DNA of 35,654 nucleotides, taken from Candidatus Kuenenia stuttgartensis (GTDB taxonomy: Bacteria > Planctomycetota > Planctomycetia > Pirellulales > UBA1268). The notes beneath the pieces are model-generated. The model was not told the origin of the DNA. It did no database searches and worked only from the letters and a program-made list of their open reading frames with translations. Of the stretch, positions 7,825 through 17,250 are shown piece after piece (positions within the stretch are counted from its first letter, which is position 1; every line of letters starts with the position of its first letter). The DNA lies in assembly GCA_945865325.1 (NCBI GenBank), contig CAMBFA010000019.1:1-35654 (forward strand). Reading direction: 5' to 3'. The position numbers and the translations under genes were made by a program.

Positions 7825-8460
7825 ATGTCGACCCACCTCCGCCCGCCGAAGTTCGTCTACTTTGATCTCGGCAACGTGATCGTCAATTTCGACCGCGAAC
7901 ACGCCGTCCGCCAGATGGCAGGGGTCGCCGGAATCACCCCCGCGGCGACCCATGCCGCCGTCTTCGAGGGGGGGCTGCAGGCGAAGCTCGAACGGGGGGA
8001 GATCGATTGGAAGGCTTTCCACGACGCCTTCAGTCGGGCGACCGGGTCGACGAGCGACCCGGCGCGGCTGGCCGATGCGGCCAGCGACATGTTCAGCCTC
8101 AACGTGGCGATGCTGCCGGTGATCGCCGCCGTCGAGCGGGCCGGTTTGCCGACGGGGATCCTCTCCAACACCTGCGCCCCGCACTGGAGCCATCTCCTCG
8201 CCAAGCGCTACGCGGTGCTCCCCGGCCGGTTCTCCGTGCTCGTCCTCTCGCACGAGGTCGGTACCCTCAAGCCCGATCCTTCGATCTACCGGATCGCGGC
8301 CCGGATGGCAGGCGTGCCCCCCGAGGCGCTGTTCTTCACCGACGACGTCCCGGAGCATGTCGAGGCGGCCCGCGCGGCCGGCTGGGATGCGGAGGTGTTC
8401 ACGACGGCTGCCCGGCTCGCCAACGATCTCCAAGCCCGCGGCCTCAATCTCGGGCTGTGA
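7825..8460 (+). CDS. HAD-superfamily hydrolase (subfamily IA)
   Basis: A 211-residue haloacid-dehalogenase-like phosphatase. Motif I is YFDLGNVIVNFD (nucleophile Asp14), motif II ILSNT (Ser114), motif III LKPDPSIY (Lys149) and motif IV FFTDD (Asp173/Asp174). The Gly at the second motif I position and the helical cap between residues 25 and 95 resemble the YihX group of sugar-phosphate or nucleotide phosphatases, but the substrate cannot be read from sequence. The start is divergent from ilvD across 130 bp. The 3' end overlaps the convergent glutaredoxin-like gene by 17 bp. Confidence 0.9.
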   Translation: MSTHLRPPKFVYFDLGNVIVNFDREHAVRQMAGVAGITPAATHAAVFEGGLQAKLERGEIDWKAFHDAFSRATGSTSDPARLADAASDMFSLNVAMLPVIAAVERAGLPTGILSNTCAPHWSHLLAKRYAVLPGRFSVLVLSHEVGTLKPDPSIYRIAARMAGVPPEALFFTDDVPEHVEAARAAGWDAEVFTTAARLANDLQARGLNLGL

Positions 8461-8683
8461 ACGCAGCCGCCAGAGCCACGATCAAGCTCGCCTCGTCGAT
8501 CCGCCCCTCCGCGACGGCACGACCGTTGACGGTGACAACGGGAACCCGCAGGCCGTACGCACCCTCGAGGGCCCTGTCGCCGCCGATCTCCACGATCCGG
8601 GCCCGGGGGGCATGGTGGGAGAGAAGGTCCTCGACGGCTTCGCAGAGGTGGCAGCCGCGGCGGGTGTAGAGGACGACGTCCAT
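8444..8683 (-). CDS. Glutaredoxin-like thiol-disulfide protein
   Basis: A 79-residue protein with a thioredoxin-fold start, MDVVLYTRRGCHLCEAVEDLL, carrying a redox CxxC (Cys11, Cys14). The cis-proline segment RVPVVTVNGRAVAEGRID lies further along. This is the layout of the small glutaredoxin family (DUF836). It should reduce disulfides or act as an electron carrier in the cytoplasm; its partner is unknown. The frame continues upstream to 8938, but the added residues are low-complexity, cross the palindrome and overlap the kinase start, so the ATG at 8681-8683 is preferred. Confidence 0.8.
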   Translation of the reverse strand: MDVVLYTRRGCHLCEAVEDLLSHHAPRARIVEIGGDRALEGAYGLRVPVVTVNGRAVAEGRIDEASLIVALAAAFTARD

Positions 8684-8771
8684 GGGGAAGGGGATGTCCG
8701 GGGCGTGGGACCGCCGCCTAGGTAGCCCGTCGGCAAGCCCTTCCCCCGGAACTCCCGGCGGGGAGGAGAGC

Positions 8772-8789
8772 GAGTCGGCACGCCGACTC
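8772..8789. promoter_or_regulatory. 18-bp palindrome in divergent intergenic region
   Basis: GAGTCGGC-AC-GCCGACTC has perfect 8-bp arms. It sits between the leftward glutaredoxin-like gene and the rightward kinase, next to an AT-rich GATATCGATATTC stretch that could hold a promoter. It may be an operator or a hairpin; the regulator is unknown. Confidence 0.4.
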
Positions 8790-8841
8790 ACGCCTGATAG
8801 GATATCGATATTCTCCACTCCCTTCTCCGCCCCCCTGCGGT

Positions 8842-10407
8842 ATGAGCGACTCCACGCAGACGCTGGACGACTTCCTCCGCGTGCTCCGCGCCAGCGGCCT
8901 CGTCGATCCTGCCAAGATCGACCAGGCCCTGAGCCCATGGACCAACGCGGAGGGGCGGCTGCCGCTCGGCGGAGAGCCGGTCCCGGAGGGGTTCGTCACG
9001 GTGCTGGTGGAGTCGAGGCAACTGACGCCCTGGCAGGTCGACCAGCTCCGCAAGGGGCGCCACAAGGGCTTCGTCCTCGGGAAATACAAGCTGCTGAGGC
9101 TCCTCGGCGCCGGCGGCATGAGCAGCGTTTACCTCGCCGAACACGCCACCCTCCACCACAAGGTGGCGATCAAGGTCCTGCCGGTGAAGCGCGTCGGCCA
9201 AAGCTCCTATCTGGCCCGCTTCGAGCGAGAGGCGCAGGCCTCCGCCAGGCTCAACCATCCCAACATCGCCCGAGCCTTCGACCTCGAGTCGTCGGGATCG
9301 ATCCATTTCATCGTGCTCGAATACATCGACGGCATGGATCTCTACGCCAAGGTCAAAGCTGAGGGGCCACTCGATGTCCGCGAGGTGGCGGATTATCTCC
9401 GGCAGGCGGCGACGGGGCTCCAGTACGCCCATGACGAGGGGCTCATCCACCGCGACATCAAGCCGGCCAATCTCATCCTCGACAAGCGGGGGACGGTGAA
9501 GATCCTCGACATGGGGCTGGCCCTGGCCAACGGTGACGAGGGGGCGTCTCTGACGCGCGAGCATGACGAGAAGGTGCTCGGCACCGCCGATTACCTAGCG
9601 CCCGAACAGGCCCGCGACAGCCACAAGGCCGACCGGCGCAGCGACGTCTACTCCCTCGGCTGCACCCTCTACTTCCTCCTCGTCGGCAAAGCGCCGTTCG
9701 CCACCGGACCGCTCGCCGAGCGGCTCCGCGCCCATATGAACGAGCCTCCGCCGAATCTCCTCGAGAAACGGCCGGACGTCCCGACCGCGATCGCCGAGCT
9801 CTACTTCCGGATGATGGAAAAGCACCCCGACGCCCGCCCCCAGACCGCGCAGAATGTCGCCGACGCCTTGGCCGCCTGGCTCAGTTCGACGCCGGCAACG
9901 CAGCGCACCAGCGGCCGGATCGATCCCCCGCGCCGGGCCCCGCGGCGTTCCTCCGGCGAGGGCCAGGCCACGCCGGGGCCACGCCGGCAACCCGGCCCGG
10001 TGGTGCGCAGCGGCCCCGGGAGTGGGTCCGGACCGATCGGTTCCTCGGGGGTGATCGGCAGCGGCCCTGGCTCCGGATCGCTCCCCGATTCGGGGCGCGG
10101 CGGCGAGGAGAGCTCCGACCGTTCCGGGGTCGAGGGCCTGCCGCGCATCGACACGTCGTCGGCCCCGTCACGGAAGGGCTCGGGAACGCGGGCCGGCGGA
10201 GCATCACCATCCCTCCGCGGCAAGCCTGCGGTTTCCCCGCAGGCCCCGCCGGCCGCTCCCACCGAGGAGCCTTCGCGGCCGAAGCCCAAGACCTCCTGGA
10301 CCGACATCCATTTCCAGGGGCTGCCGATCCTGTTTTGGATCTTGTTTCTCGCCGGGATCGGCGCTGCGGTCGGGCTGGCCATCGCGTTTGTTCGCTCGCG
10401 GGGGTGA
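8842..10407 (+). CDS. Membrane-anchored Ser/Thr protein kinase
   Basis: A 521-residue Hanks-type kinase. Residues 1-75 form a small helical N-terminal region (DFLRVLRASGLVD, then QLTPWQVDQLRKGRHKGFVLGKY) common in planctomycete kinases. The catalytic domain spans about 80-345: glycine loop GAGGMSSVY at 89-97, Lys111, HRD 203-205, DMG 223-225 in place of DFG, and APE 253-255. A Gly/Ser/Pro-rich, probably disordered linker (about 350-480) leads to a single membrane helix (about 495-517, LPILFWILFLAGIGAAVGLAIAF) and a short basic end. The kinase domain is therefore cytoplasmic with almost nothing outside. The target is unknown. It is a single-gene unit, convergent with surE. Confidence 0.93.
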   Translation: MSDSTQTLDDFLRVLRASGLVDPAKIDQALSPWTNAEGRLPLGGEPVPEGFVTVLVESRQLTPWQVDQLRKGRHKGFVLGKYKLLRLLGAGGMSSVYLAEHATLHHKVAIKVLPVKRVGQSSYLARFEREAQASARLNHPNIARAFDLESSGSIHFIVLEYIDGMDLYAKVKAEGPLDVREVADYLRQAATGLQYAHDEGLIHRDIKPANLILDKRGTVKILDMGLALANGDEGASLTREHDEKVLGTADYLAPEQARDSHKADRRSDVYSLGCTLYFLLVGKAPFATGPLAERLRAHMNEPPPNLLEKRPDVPTAIAELYFRMMEKHPDARPQTAQNVADALAAWLSSTPATQRTSGRIDPPRRAPRRSSGEGQATPGPRRQPGPVVRSGPGSGSGPIGSSGVIGSGPGSGSLPDSGRGGEESSDRSGVEGLPRIDTSSAPSRKGSGTRAGGASPSLRGKPAVSPQAPPAAPTEEPSRPKPKTSWTDIHFQGLPILFWILFLAGIGAAVGLAIAFVRSRG

Positions 10408-10459
10408 GCCGCGGGCTTCCCCGCGTCCCCCCCCTTGCCAAAGGCTTGCCAAAGGCCGG

Positions 10460-11221
10460 TCACCCCAGCCTCCACACCCCTTCGGCGAGCTCGTCGATAG
10501 CGGCGCGGTGGGTGAGGTCGTAGTCGAGCGGCGTGAGCGTGACATAGCCCGCTGCCAGGGCCGTGACATCCGATTCGTTCGGCGACGGCGGCGGGGGCGG
10601 ATCGTTCGTCGCCCAGTAGTAGGATCGGCCGCGTGGATCGACGCGCCGCTCGTAGGCCTCGCCGTACCGAGCCGTGCTCATCGGCACGACCCGCAGCTCA
10701 CGGCGCCCGGTCAGGGCGGACGTCGGGATGTTGAGATTAAACAGGCTTCCAGCCGGCGGGGAGCGGCGGAGCAGTTCGGCGATCACGTCGATGGCGATCG
10801 CGGCGGCCCGGTCGTAGTCGGCATGCTCGTCCCATTCGAGGCTCACGGCGACGCTCGTGATCCCGAAGAAGGCCCCCTCGATCGCCGCCGCCACCGTGCC
10901 CGAATAGAGGACATTGATCCCGGCATTGAGTCCGCTGTTGATCCCGCTGACGACAATATCTGGCCGGCGGGGGAGGAACTGGGTGATCCCCAGCTTGACG
11001 GCATCGGCCGGGCTGCCGTCAACGGCCCATCCCCGGCTTGAATGACCGTCAAACACCTGCTTCGCCGTCAGCGGTGTGAGGAAGGTGATCGCATGCCCGA
11101 CCCCGCTCTGCTCGGTCGATGGAGCAACGGCGACGACATCGCCGAGGCGGGTCAGGGCCCGCTCCATCGCGGCCAGGCCGGGGGCAAAAATCCCGTCGTC
11201 ATTGGTGAGCAGGGTGAGCAC
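10460..11221 (-). CDS. surE: 5'/3'-nucleotidase SurE
   Basis: A 253-residue SurE family enzyme, a divalent-metal-dependent nucleoside monophosphate phosphatase. The metal-site residues are all in place: Asp8-Asp9 in LLTNDDG, Ser39 in EQSGVGHAIT, and Asn95 in VSGINSGLNAG. The NLNIP and ESDVTALAAGYVTLTPL segments also match. The start codon is GTG (complement of 11219-11221), supported by a strong GAGGAGGT ribosome site 4-5 nt upstream. It is divergent from guaA over a 200-bp gap. Confidence 0.95.
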   Translation of the reverse strand: MLTLLTNDDGIFAPGLAAMERALTRLGDVVAVAPSTEQSGVGHAITFLTPLTAKQVFDGHSSRGWAVDGSPADAVKLGITQFLPRRPDIVVSGINSGLNAGINVLYSGTVAAAIEGAFFGITSVAVSLEWDEHADYDRAAAIAIDVIAELLRRSPPAGSLFNLNIPTSALTGRRELRVVPMSTARYGEAYERRVDPRGRSYYWATNDPPPPPSPNESDVTALAAGYVTLTPLDYDLTHRAAIDELAEGVWRLG

Positions 11222-11353
11222 TGGACCTCCTCAGGGGGGCTGGCGACGCCGTCGGTTCGGCCCAGATCGTACCCCTTCGCGTCTGAGACGGGGAGTTCCC
11301 CGGGGTCGTCGCCCCCCGCCCGGCCAGGAGCCCCGCAGGAAATGCGCGTTCAA

Positions 11354-11384
11354 TTGGGACAGCGTTCGGTCCAACACCTATACT
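11354..11384 (+). promoter_or_regulatory. Possible sigma-70-type promoter of guaA
   Basis: TATACT at 11379-11384 is a good -10 hexamer in otherwise very GC-rich DNA, 37 nt before the guaA ATG. A TTGGGA at 11354-11359 could be the -35, but the 19-nt spacer is longer than ideal. Confidence 0.35.
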
Positions 11385-11421
11385 CTCGGACTTTTCCGCT
11401 CCCGCCCCACGCGGCCCCCCC

Positions 11422-13020
<1,599 letters not shown>

Positions 13021-13057
13021 GGCCGGTCGGACGAAGCGGTCGGACCGCAGCGGCGAG

Positions 13058-14755
13058 TCACACCGCCCGCTTCCTCGTCGCGAACGGGTGACGCGACAGC
13101 GGCCTATGCCCCTCCAGCCCCACGATCTCGAGCCGGAGTCCCGCCTGGGAGAAGTCGTCCTCGAGCTCATGCAGTTTCTCGAGGACGCTGTGATCGACCA
13201 GCCGGGCACCTTCGAGGTTGACGATCACGTTGTTCCCCTCGAGGAGCCCGAGTTTCTCGATCTGGGCGCGGAATGGCAGCCAGTTGCTGAAGACCGCCGA
13301 GCCGACCGCATCGATCTGCACGGTCTTGTCGTCGATGACGCGGATCTCGAGGAAGGGCTTGAAGATCGTCGACAACGGCAGACCGTTGATGGCATGGATC
13401 AGGAACTTGACGCCCACTCCGATGATCACTCCGACGAGCAGATCGGTCGCCAGCACCCCCACGATCGTGCTTGCGAAAATGACCATTTGCTCCCGCCCGA
13501 TCCGCCAGATACTGATGAACTCGGAAGGCGAGGCAAGCCTTGACCCGGTGTAGACGAGCATGGCCGCCAAGGCCGCCAACGGGATGCTGCGGATCAACCA
13601 GGGCGCGAGTGCCACGAACGCCAACAGGAAGATTCCGTGCCAGAAGTCGGCGAATCGAGTCCGAGCACCGTTGTCGATGTTCGCTTTGCTGCGAACGATC
13701 TCCGAGATCATCGGAAGCCCGCCGACGGCCGCAGCCACGACGTTTGCCGTGCCCACGGCCACGAGGTCACGGTCGAGCGTCGTCTTCCGCTTCCAGGGAT
13801 CGACCATGTCGATCGCCTTGGCGCTGAGCATTGATTCAAGGTTGCCAACGAGTGCGAACATCACGACCCACTTGACCGACCCCCACACGAGCGACGGATC
13901 GGAGAAGGCCCCGAAGTCCGGGAAGGTCAGCGCCGAACGGAGGCTTGCCGGGACATTGACGAGGAACCGCGGTCCGAGCGGATGGTCTTGCCCGCCGAAC
14001 GCATAGGTGTGGTCTGTGGCGAGTCCCAGCCACCAGGCCATCGGTATGGCCACCACCAAGACCACCAACTGCGCCGGCACGCCCCCCAGCCAGGAACCGG
14101 AAACGCGTCGCTTGAGCCAGGGCATGGCCATGAGGATCGCCAGGCTCGACAGGCCGATGAAGGCAATCGCCGGATTGAGATCGAGGATCGTCTCCGGCAT
14201 CTCGCGGAGTATTTCGAGGGGCTCGGACGCGGCCTTTCCGCCGAGCATGACCGGCACCTGTTTGAGGATGATGATCACCCCGATGGCGGCGAGCATGCCG
14301 TGGACGACCGCGGTCGGAAAGAACTCGCCGAGCAAGCCCGTCCGCAGGAGTCCGAAGGCCACCTGAACGACGCCCGCCACGCAACCGACCGCCAGCGTCA
14401 GCCGATAGGCCTCGAGATCCTTGGCAGGATCCTGCCCCGCGGTGTAGCCGAAGGCCTGCATGGCTCCGAGAACGATGACGATCAACCCCGCTGCGGGACC
14501 TTTGATCGTCAACTCCGAGTCGCTGAGAAACGTCGTCAAACAGGCACCGACGACCGCGGTGAAGATCCCCGCCACCGGCGGAAAGCCGGAGGCGACCGAG
14601 ATTCCCAGGCACAAGGGTAGGGCGATCAGGAACACGAGGAAACCGGCCGTCATATCCTCCCGCATCCAGCGGCGGAAGCCAGCCCGATCACCGCGGGGCG
14701 ATGCTTCCCTCGGAGGGACCGTCGGCTTCCCGCCGGTCGTGGTGAGGTTGGGCAC
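13058..14755 (-). CDS. SulP-family anion transporter with STAS domain
   Basis: A SulP/SLC26 permease of 565 residues from the chosen start. The membrane part has about ten or more hydrophobic helices, including DMTAGFLVFLIALPLCLGISVASG, the family stretch LTIKGPAAGLIVIV, and NLESMLSAKAIDM. The C-terminal STAS domain (about the last 120 residues) includes VIVNLEGARLVDHSVLEKLHEL. Substrates in this family are sulfate, bicarbonate or dicarboxylates; this one cannot be decided. GTG 14753-14755 is preferred because GGAGGAG lies 8 nt upstream; a TTG at 14803 would add 16 residues without a ribosome site. It is divergent from the response regulator across about 190 bp, which suggests but does not prove control by it. 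Confidence 0.92.
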   Translation of the reverse strand: MPNLTTTGGKPTVPPREASPRGDRAGFRRWMREDMTAGFLVFLIALPLCLGISVASGFPPVAGIFTAVVGACLTTFLSDSELTIKGPAAGLIVIVLGAMQAFGYTAGQDPAKDLEAYRLTLAVGCVAGVVQVAFGLLRTGLLGEFFPTAVVHGMLAAIGVIIILKQVPVMLGGKAASEPLEILREMPETILDLNPAIAFIGLSSLAILMAMPWLKRRVSGSWLGGVPAQLVVLVVAIPMAWWLGLATDHTYAFGGQDHPLGPRFLVNVPASLRSALTFPDFGAFSDPSLVWGSVKWVVMFALVGNLESMLSAKAIDMVDPWKRKTTLDRDLVAVGTANVVAAAVGGLPMISEIVRSKANIDNGARTRFADFWHGIFLLAFVALAPWLIRSIPLAALAAMLVYTGSRLASPSEFISIWRIGREQMVIFASTIVGVLATDLLVGVIIGVGVKFLIHAINGLPLSTIFKPFLEIRVIDDKTVQIDAVGSAVFSNWLPFRAQIEKLGLLEGNNVIVNLEGARLVDHSVLEKLHELEDDFSQAGLRLEIVGLEGHRPLSRHPFATRKRAV

Positions 14756-14946
14756 TGGATCGACTCCTCCACGCTGGGATGGCCTGAAAAGAAACGTCCA
14801 CAAGTGCCGACGCCACAGCCAAGCAGACGCCGCAGACCACCTCTTTGAACGAAGGCAGATAGCTGGGCCGATACCGGCAGAGATCCAGCTCTCTTTTTCG
14901 GTTAGGATAAGGTATCAGGAAAACTGGGAGTCAACGAGGACCATTC

Positions 14947-15618
14947 ATGCACGTTGCCATCGTCGAAGACGATCCGGTCATTGCCAGGGCCGTCACCACG
15001 GCAGTTCGGGAAGCCGGCCATGAATGCACGTGGGTTCCCGACGGCGAGACCGCCGTCCGCCAAAACACGCTCCTCTCCAATGACGTCGTCATCCTCGACC
15101 TCATGCTCCCGAAGATGGGCGGCCTCGAAGTGCTGACTGCGGCCCGCGATGCCGGCGTGCGGACGCCGGTGATCCTCCTCACGGCCCTGGGCACCGTCGC
15201 CGACAAGCTTGCCGGCTTTCGCTCCGGGGCCGACGACTACCTCGTCAAGCCGTTCGCCATCGATGAGCTCCTCGCCCGGATCCAAGCGATCCACCGCCGC
15301 ACGTCGAACAAGCCGACGATGGAGATCGAGGCCGGCCCACTCCACTTGAGCCTGTCGACAAAGCGTTTGTCGCTCAACGAGCGGACCATCGACCTGACGC
15401 CAACCGAGTTCAGCATTCTCGAGCTCCTCATGCGCTTCAACGGCCAAGTGGTGACCCGGAAGATGCTCTGTGAGCATGTCTGGGCTTTCGACTGGGACGG
15501 CCCCACGAACGTCATCGAGGTCCACATCAACCGGCTCCGGGGCAAGCTCGACAAGGGGCGTGAGGATTCCTTCATCCAGACCATCCGCGGACGAGGCTAT
15601 GCCCTGGCCATTGAATGA
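14947..15618 (+). CDS. OmpR-family response regulator
   Basis: A 223-residue two-domain regulator. The receiver domain has the acidic pair Asp8/Asp9 (VEDDP), phospho-acceptor Asp51 (VILDLMLPKMGG), Thr79 and Lys101 (LVKPF). The C-terminal winged helix (about 127-222) has LTPTEFSILELLMRFNGQVVTRKMLCEHVW and IEVHINRLRGKLDKG, the OmpR/PhoB DNA-binding fold. A GAGG lies about 10 nt before the ATG. Its last 20 nt overlap the histidine kinase gene, so they form a translationally coupled two-component pair. Likely targets by position are the porins downstream or the divergent SulP gene (inference). Confidence 0.96.
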   Translation: MHVAIVEDDPVIARAVTTAVREAGHECTWVPDGETAVRQNTLLSNDVVILDLMLPKMGGLEVLTAARDAGVRTPVILLTALGTVADKLAGFRSGADDYLVKPFAIDELLARIQAIHRRTSNKPTMEIEAGPLHLSLSTKRLSLNERTIDLTPTEFSILELLMRFNGQVVTRKMLCEHVWAFDWDGPTNVIEVHINRLRGKLDKGREDSFIQTIRGRGYALAIE

Positions 15619-17062
15619 CTTGCCGTTCCTCCGGTTCATCCCCTGGGGATCGCTCCGCGTTCGGCTCACGCTCCTCAATTCGGCGGCCGTTCTCCTGGCC
15701 ATGCTCATCCTCCTCTTGGCCATGCGCTTCGGGGTCCGCGAGGCGCTGTTCCGCGAAACCGAGAAGACGCTCCTCGGGGAAGTCCGCGAGGTGGCGATGT
15801 CGCTCGATGATTTCCGGCCGGATTCCGCCGATTCCATCGCCAGCCGCGATCTGCTTGAGGCGGAGCTGCGGCGCAAGGCAGCGAGCCACCGCGATCGCGC
15901 CTGGTTCCTCCAGCTCCTCGACGGCACCGACACGGTCTGGGCCAGCCCGAACTGCCCGGAGGAGGTCATCCACATGCCGATCGACGAATCGCTGGTGGAG
16001 ACGGTGAAGCGATTTGGGAAGCACCGCTGCGCGCGGCGACTCATCGACACCCGCGAGGGGGAAAAGCTCTACGTGCGGATCGGCATGCCCGACAAGGTCA
16101 TCGAGCAGAATGTCGACAAAGTGACCTGGTTCCTCCTTCCGATCGGCATCGGCTTCACCCTCCTGACGCCGCTGGCCGGTTACTGGCTGGCACTCCGTGC
16201 GACCCAGCCGATTGCCGGGATTCTCAAGACGGCCGGCCGCCTCAAGCCGACGAAACTTGGTGACCGTCTGCCGACGCGGGGCACGGACGACGAGCTCGAC
16301 CAACTTTCGATCACGATCAACCGCCTCCTCGACCAGGTGGCCCGGCATGTGGAGCAGCAGCAGCAGTTCGTCGCCGATGCAGCTCACGAGCTCCGCGGAC
16401 CGCTGGCCGCGATGCAAAACGCCCTCGAGGTGGCGACGAACAAGGAACGGAGCCTCGATTCGTATCAGACGACCCTCGAGGAGGCGCTCGGTGAGACCCG
16501 CCATCTCACCCACTTGGCCAACGATCTCCTCCTCCTCGCTGAGGTCGGCAGCAGCCTCGACTCCGTATTTAACCAGGTCTGCGACCTCGAACAGGTCGTC
16601 CGGCAGACCGTGGCGATGTTCGGCGGCAACGCCGAGGAGCGGTCGATCGCGATGACCATCCAGTCCAACGGGAAGGCGGTTATCCGGGGGGATGAGCGGC
16701 AACTGCGACAGGTGATCAGCAACCTCGTCGACAATGCCCTCCGCTTCACCCCCGAAGGGGGGCAGATCGATCTCGCCGTCGAGGCCAGCCAGGCCAACGC
16801 CGAAGCGGTCGTGACGGTTTCGGACAACGGCCGCGGGGTCGATGAGGAGCACCTCGAACGGGTGTTCGACCGCTTCTTCCAGGCGGAAGCCGCCCGCACG
16901 CGCGGGGACATCAAACGGGGGGGTGGGCTGGGGCTCTCGATTTGCCGTTCGATCGTCGAACGCCACGGCGGCAGGATCGGTCTGGAGAGCCGCGGTGTCG
17001 GCCGGGGAGTGACGGTCACCGTCGTCATCCCGCTGCGGCCAGTGCGCCGGCAGTCAGCCTGA
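15599..17062 (+). CDS. Two-component sensor histidine kinase
   Basis: A 487-residue membrane kinase partnered with the preceding regulator. Membrane helix 1 is at about 24-44 and helix 2 at about 176-198, enclosing a periplasmic sensor region of about 130 residues with three or four cysteines and no recognised fold. A HAMP-like linker (about 198-250) leads to the dimerisation domain with phospho-acceptor His263 (AAHELRGPLAAM). The ATP-binding domain has the N box (NLVDNALRF), G1 DNGRG at 409-413, the F box and G2 GGGLGLSI at 441-448. The ATG at 15599-15601 lies inside the regulator's end; a longer frame from 15470 only reads out-of-frame regulator sequence. The signal is unknown. Confidence 0.94.
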   Translation: MPWPLNDLPFLRFIPWGSLRVRLTLLNSAAVLLAMLILLLAMRFGVREALFRETEKTLLGEVREVAMSLDDFRPDSADSIASRDLLEAELRRKAASHRDRAWFLQLLDGTDTVWASPNCPEEVIHMPIDESLVETVKRFGKHRCARRLIDTREGEKLYVRIGMPDKVIEQNVDKVTWFLLPIGIGFTLLTPLAGYWLALRATQPIAGILKTAGRLKPTKLGDRLPTRGTDDELDQLSITINRLLDQVARHVEQQQQFVADAAHELRGPLAAMQNALEVATNKERSLDSYQTTLEEALGETRHLTHLANDLLLLAEVGSSLDSVFNQVCDLEQVVRQTVAMFGGNAEERSIAMTIQSNGKAVIRGDERQLRQVISNLVDNALRFTPEGGQIDLAVEASQANAEAVVTVSDNGRGVDEEHLERVFDRFFQAEAARTRGDIKRGGGLGLSICRSIVERHGGRIGLESRGVGRGVTVTVVIPLRPVRRQSA

Positions 17063-17183
17063 TGGCGGGCTGGGGTTCTTGCGGCGGGGTTGCCCTCCTC
17101 GTGCATCGGCCGCCCCCGTTGGTGCTCTGCGGGGGAGGCGCAGGGGAAGGGGGCTGCGGTCCTGCCGAATCCGTCATTGTTTT

Positions 17184-17222
17184 CCTGATCGTCAAGGTCG
17201 GCGCCCGACTCTGACGATCAGG
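17184..17222 (+). promoter_or_regulatory. Long hairpin in the leader of porin 1
   Basis: The perfect arms CCTGATCGTCA (17184-17194) and TGACGATCAGG (17212-17222) enclose a second stem, GTCGG/CCGAC, around a CGC loop. It lies 121 nt after the histidine kinase stop and 28 nt before the porin ATG. No T-run follows on either strand, so a classical terminator is not clear; a leader or attenuator structure or a protein site is as likely. Confidence 0.6.
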
Positions 17223-17250
17223 CAGACAGTGCCACCCGGAGTCGACCAGC

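Noticed and set aside
10434-10455. Direct repeat CTTGCCAAAGG x2 between the kinase and surE
   Set aside because: A short 11-bp doublet in a convergent gap, with no sign of function.
13021-13057. Possible terminator between guaA and the SulP gene
   Set aside because: Only a 5-bp stem (GCGGT-CGG-ACCGC) could be drawn, with no T-run, so it is too weak to list.
17184-17222. Hairpin as a standard Rho-independent terminator of the two-component pair
   Set aside because: No T-run follows on either strand, and it is closer to the porin start than to the kinase stop, so it is listed as a leader structure.
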